Source of the DNA: Prevotellaceae bacterium
GTDB lineage: Bacteria; Bacteroidota; Bacteroidia; Bacteroidales; UBA932
DNA: 7,143 nt
NCBI GenBank assembly: GCA_031278495.1
Contig: JAITKG010000179.1
Coordinates: forward strand, 1-7,143
Direction: 5' to 3'
The translations under genes and the position numbers were made by a program. This document shows, one piece after another, positions 6,218 to 7,143 of this stretch. Under the pieces are notes generated by a model. It did no database searches. It had not been told where the DNA came from and worked only from the letters and a program-made list of their open reading frames with translations. Position 1 is the stretch's first letter; each line of letters opens with the position of its first letter.

Positions 6218-6278
6218 TAATGTGCTAATTTTTTAATGTGCCAATGTGACTAATTCGTAATTCTCAATTAGCACATTA
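6218..6278. repeat. AATGTGC/AATTAG repeat cluster with a 13-bp inverted repeat between thyA and coaX
   Basis: TAATGTGCTAATT (6218-6230) is the exact reverse complement of AATTAGCACATTA (6266-6278). Inside lie further copies: AATGTGCC-AATGTGAC (6235-6250) and the heptamer doublet TAATTCG-TAATTCT (6251-6264). It fills the whole gap between thyA and coaX and ends next to the thyA stop codon. In a transcript it could form a stem-loop, without a clean U-tract. It resembles short intergenic repeats common in Bacteroidales, though I cannot verify that here. Confidence 0.6.
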
Positions 6279-6279
6279 G

Positions 6280-7074
6280 TCATACTGCTATTGGCGCTTT
6301 GAGTGCGGGGTGCGGGTCATAATTTTCCAATGTGAAGTCGCTGTATTGGAAATCGAAGATAGACGTTACCGCCGGATTGATTTTCATTACCGGCAAGGCG
6401 CGCGGCGTGCGTTCCAACTGCGTTTCCACCTGCACGAGGTGATTAAGGTAAATATGCGCATCGCCCAGCGTATGGACAAAATCGCCATACTGCAAACCGC
6501 ACGCCTGCGCCGTCATCATCGTAAGCAGCGCATACGACGCAATATTGAACGGCACGCCAAGGAACACATCCGCGCTGCGCTGGTAGAGCTGGCACGACAA
6601 TTTGCCGTTCGCCACATAAAACTGGAACAGGGCATGGCACGGCGGCAATGCCATTGCCCCCAAATCGCCCACATTCCATGCGCTCACGATATGGCGGCGC
6701 GAGTCGGGATTGGTTTTAATAGCGTTTATTACTTCCGTTATCTGGTCGATGCGCCGCCCGCCCGCCGCCGTCCACGAACGCCACTGGCAGCCGTAGATGG
6801 GACCCAGGTCGCCGTGGGCGTCCGCCCATTCGTCCCAAATGGTTACGTTATTTTCGTGGAGGTACTTTATATTCGTGCCGCCTTTCAAGAACCACAGCAA
6901 TTCATGGATAATGGATTTCAGGTGCACTTTTTTGGTGGTCAACAGCGGGAAGCCGTCCGCCAGCCCGAACCGCATCTGGTAGCCGAAGGCGCTGATGGCG
7001 CCTGTTCCCGTGCGGTCGGTTTTACGCGTGCCGTGCGCTAAAATGTGCTGCAATAAATCAAGGTATGCTTTCAT
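6280..7074 (-). CDS. thyA: Thymidylate synthase ThyA
   Basis: ThyA makes dTMP from dUMP with methylenetetrahydrofolate, the only de novo source of thymidylate when ThyX is absent. The 264-residue product equals the length of E. coli ThyA and keeps the key sites: Arg21 (RTGTG), Glu58 and Trp80, GCQWRSW (95-101), Arg126/Arg127 (SRRHIVSAWN), catalytic Cys146 in LPPCHALFQ, the QLYQRSADVFLGVPFNIASYA block (162-182, with Asp169 and Asn177), and His207/Tyr209 in GDAHIYLNH. The C-terminus ends PIAV, as in the family. The start ATG gives the standard MKAYLDLL opening. The dihydrofolate reductase gene often next to thyA is not here, and coaX follows instead. The promoter is described separately. Confidence 0.97.
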   Translation of the reverse strand: MKAYLDLLQHILAHGTRKTDRTGTGAISAFGYQMRFGLADGFPLLTTKKVHLKSIIHELLWFLKGGTNIKYLHENNVTIWDEWADAHGDLGPIYGCQWRSWTAAGGRRIDQITEVINAIKTNPDSRRHIVSAWNVGDLGAMALPPCHALFQFYVANGKLSCQLYQRSADVFLGVPFNIASYALLTMMTAQACGLQYGDFVHTLGDAHIYLNHLVQVETQLERTPRALPVMKINPAVTSIFDFQYSDFTLENYDPHPALKAPIAV

Positions 7075-7111
7075 GCAGGGAAATAATATTTATTTATATA
7101 TAATTTTTTCA

Positions 7112-7141
7112 CAAAGGTATAAATTTAATTGAAAGTTGAAA
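7112..7141 (-). promoter_or_regulatory. Probable thyA promoter
   Basis: On the minus strand TACCTTTG (7119-7112) matches the Bacteroidetes -7 consensus TAnnTTTG. A TTTC at 7141-7138, one base off TTTG, lies 18 bases upstream. Transcription would start near 7105, giving a thyA leader of about 30 bases that is A/T-rich with no Shine-Dalgarno site. It may also drive the operon that follows. The upstream part overlaps a TGAAAGT doublet (7130-7143). Confidence 0.5.
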
Positions 7142-7143
7142 GT
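7130..7143. repeat. TGAAAGT tandem doublet at the right edge
   Basis: Two perfect copies of TGAAAGT (7130-7136 and 7137-7143) end at the window border, so the array may continue. It belongs with the other 7-base doublets seen in non-coding parts of this window. Confidence 0.5.

Noticed and set aside
6310..7041. 243-codon open frame on the plus strand
   Set aside because: It lies antisense within thyA, whose catalytic motifs are all intact. The antisense product is Arg/His-rich with no recognisable domain, as expected from a GC-rich shadow frame.

Overview
The window looks like chromosomal DNA from a member of the Bacteroidetes, most likely Bacteroidales. The evidence is a type III pantothenate kinase followed by an outer-membrane barrel protein, an LptC-like protein and a CorC/GldE-like protein, start codons without clear Shine-Dalgarno sites in A/T-rich leaders, and promoter-like sequences of the Bacteroidetes type (TTTG, about 19 bases, TAnnTTTG). 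Every intact gene is on the minus strand, so transcription runs from right to left.

Right part (about 7143 to 2196): thyA (thymidylate synthase) is followed, after a 68-base repeat-rich gap, by four tightly packed genes: coaX, a FadL/PorV-like outer-membrane protein, lptC and a CNNM/CBS (CorC/GldE-type) membrane protein. The last four overlap or are separated by 2 bases, so they are probably co-transcribed and translationally coupled. The group joins cofactor supply (dTMP, CoA) to envelope building (LPS transport, outer-membrane protein, membrane transporter-like protein).

Middle (about 2195 to 1217): roughly 1 kb without an intact gene. It holds a GC-rich patch with 7-base tandem repeats, a 0.37-kb deletion remnant of an ISAs1-like insertion sequence with recognisable N- and C-terminal transposase ends and inverted ends, a strong promoter match on the minus strand (1601-1631), a remarkable nested hairpin element (1437-1543) next to an intrinsic-terminator-like hairpin (1548-1571), and another hairpin (1304-1342).

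Left part (1216 to 1): the first 405 residues of a secreted protein, cut off by the window edge, with a signal peptide, a recurring-looking N-terminal beta domain and the start of a Fibrobacter-succinogenes-major-paralogous (FISUMP) domain. This is probably accessory surface or secreted material placed next to the conserved operon.

No CRISPR array, tRNA, rRNA or phage gene was seen. The best candidate for something undescribed is the structured RNA-like element at 1437-1594.
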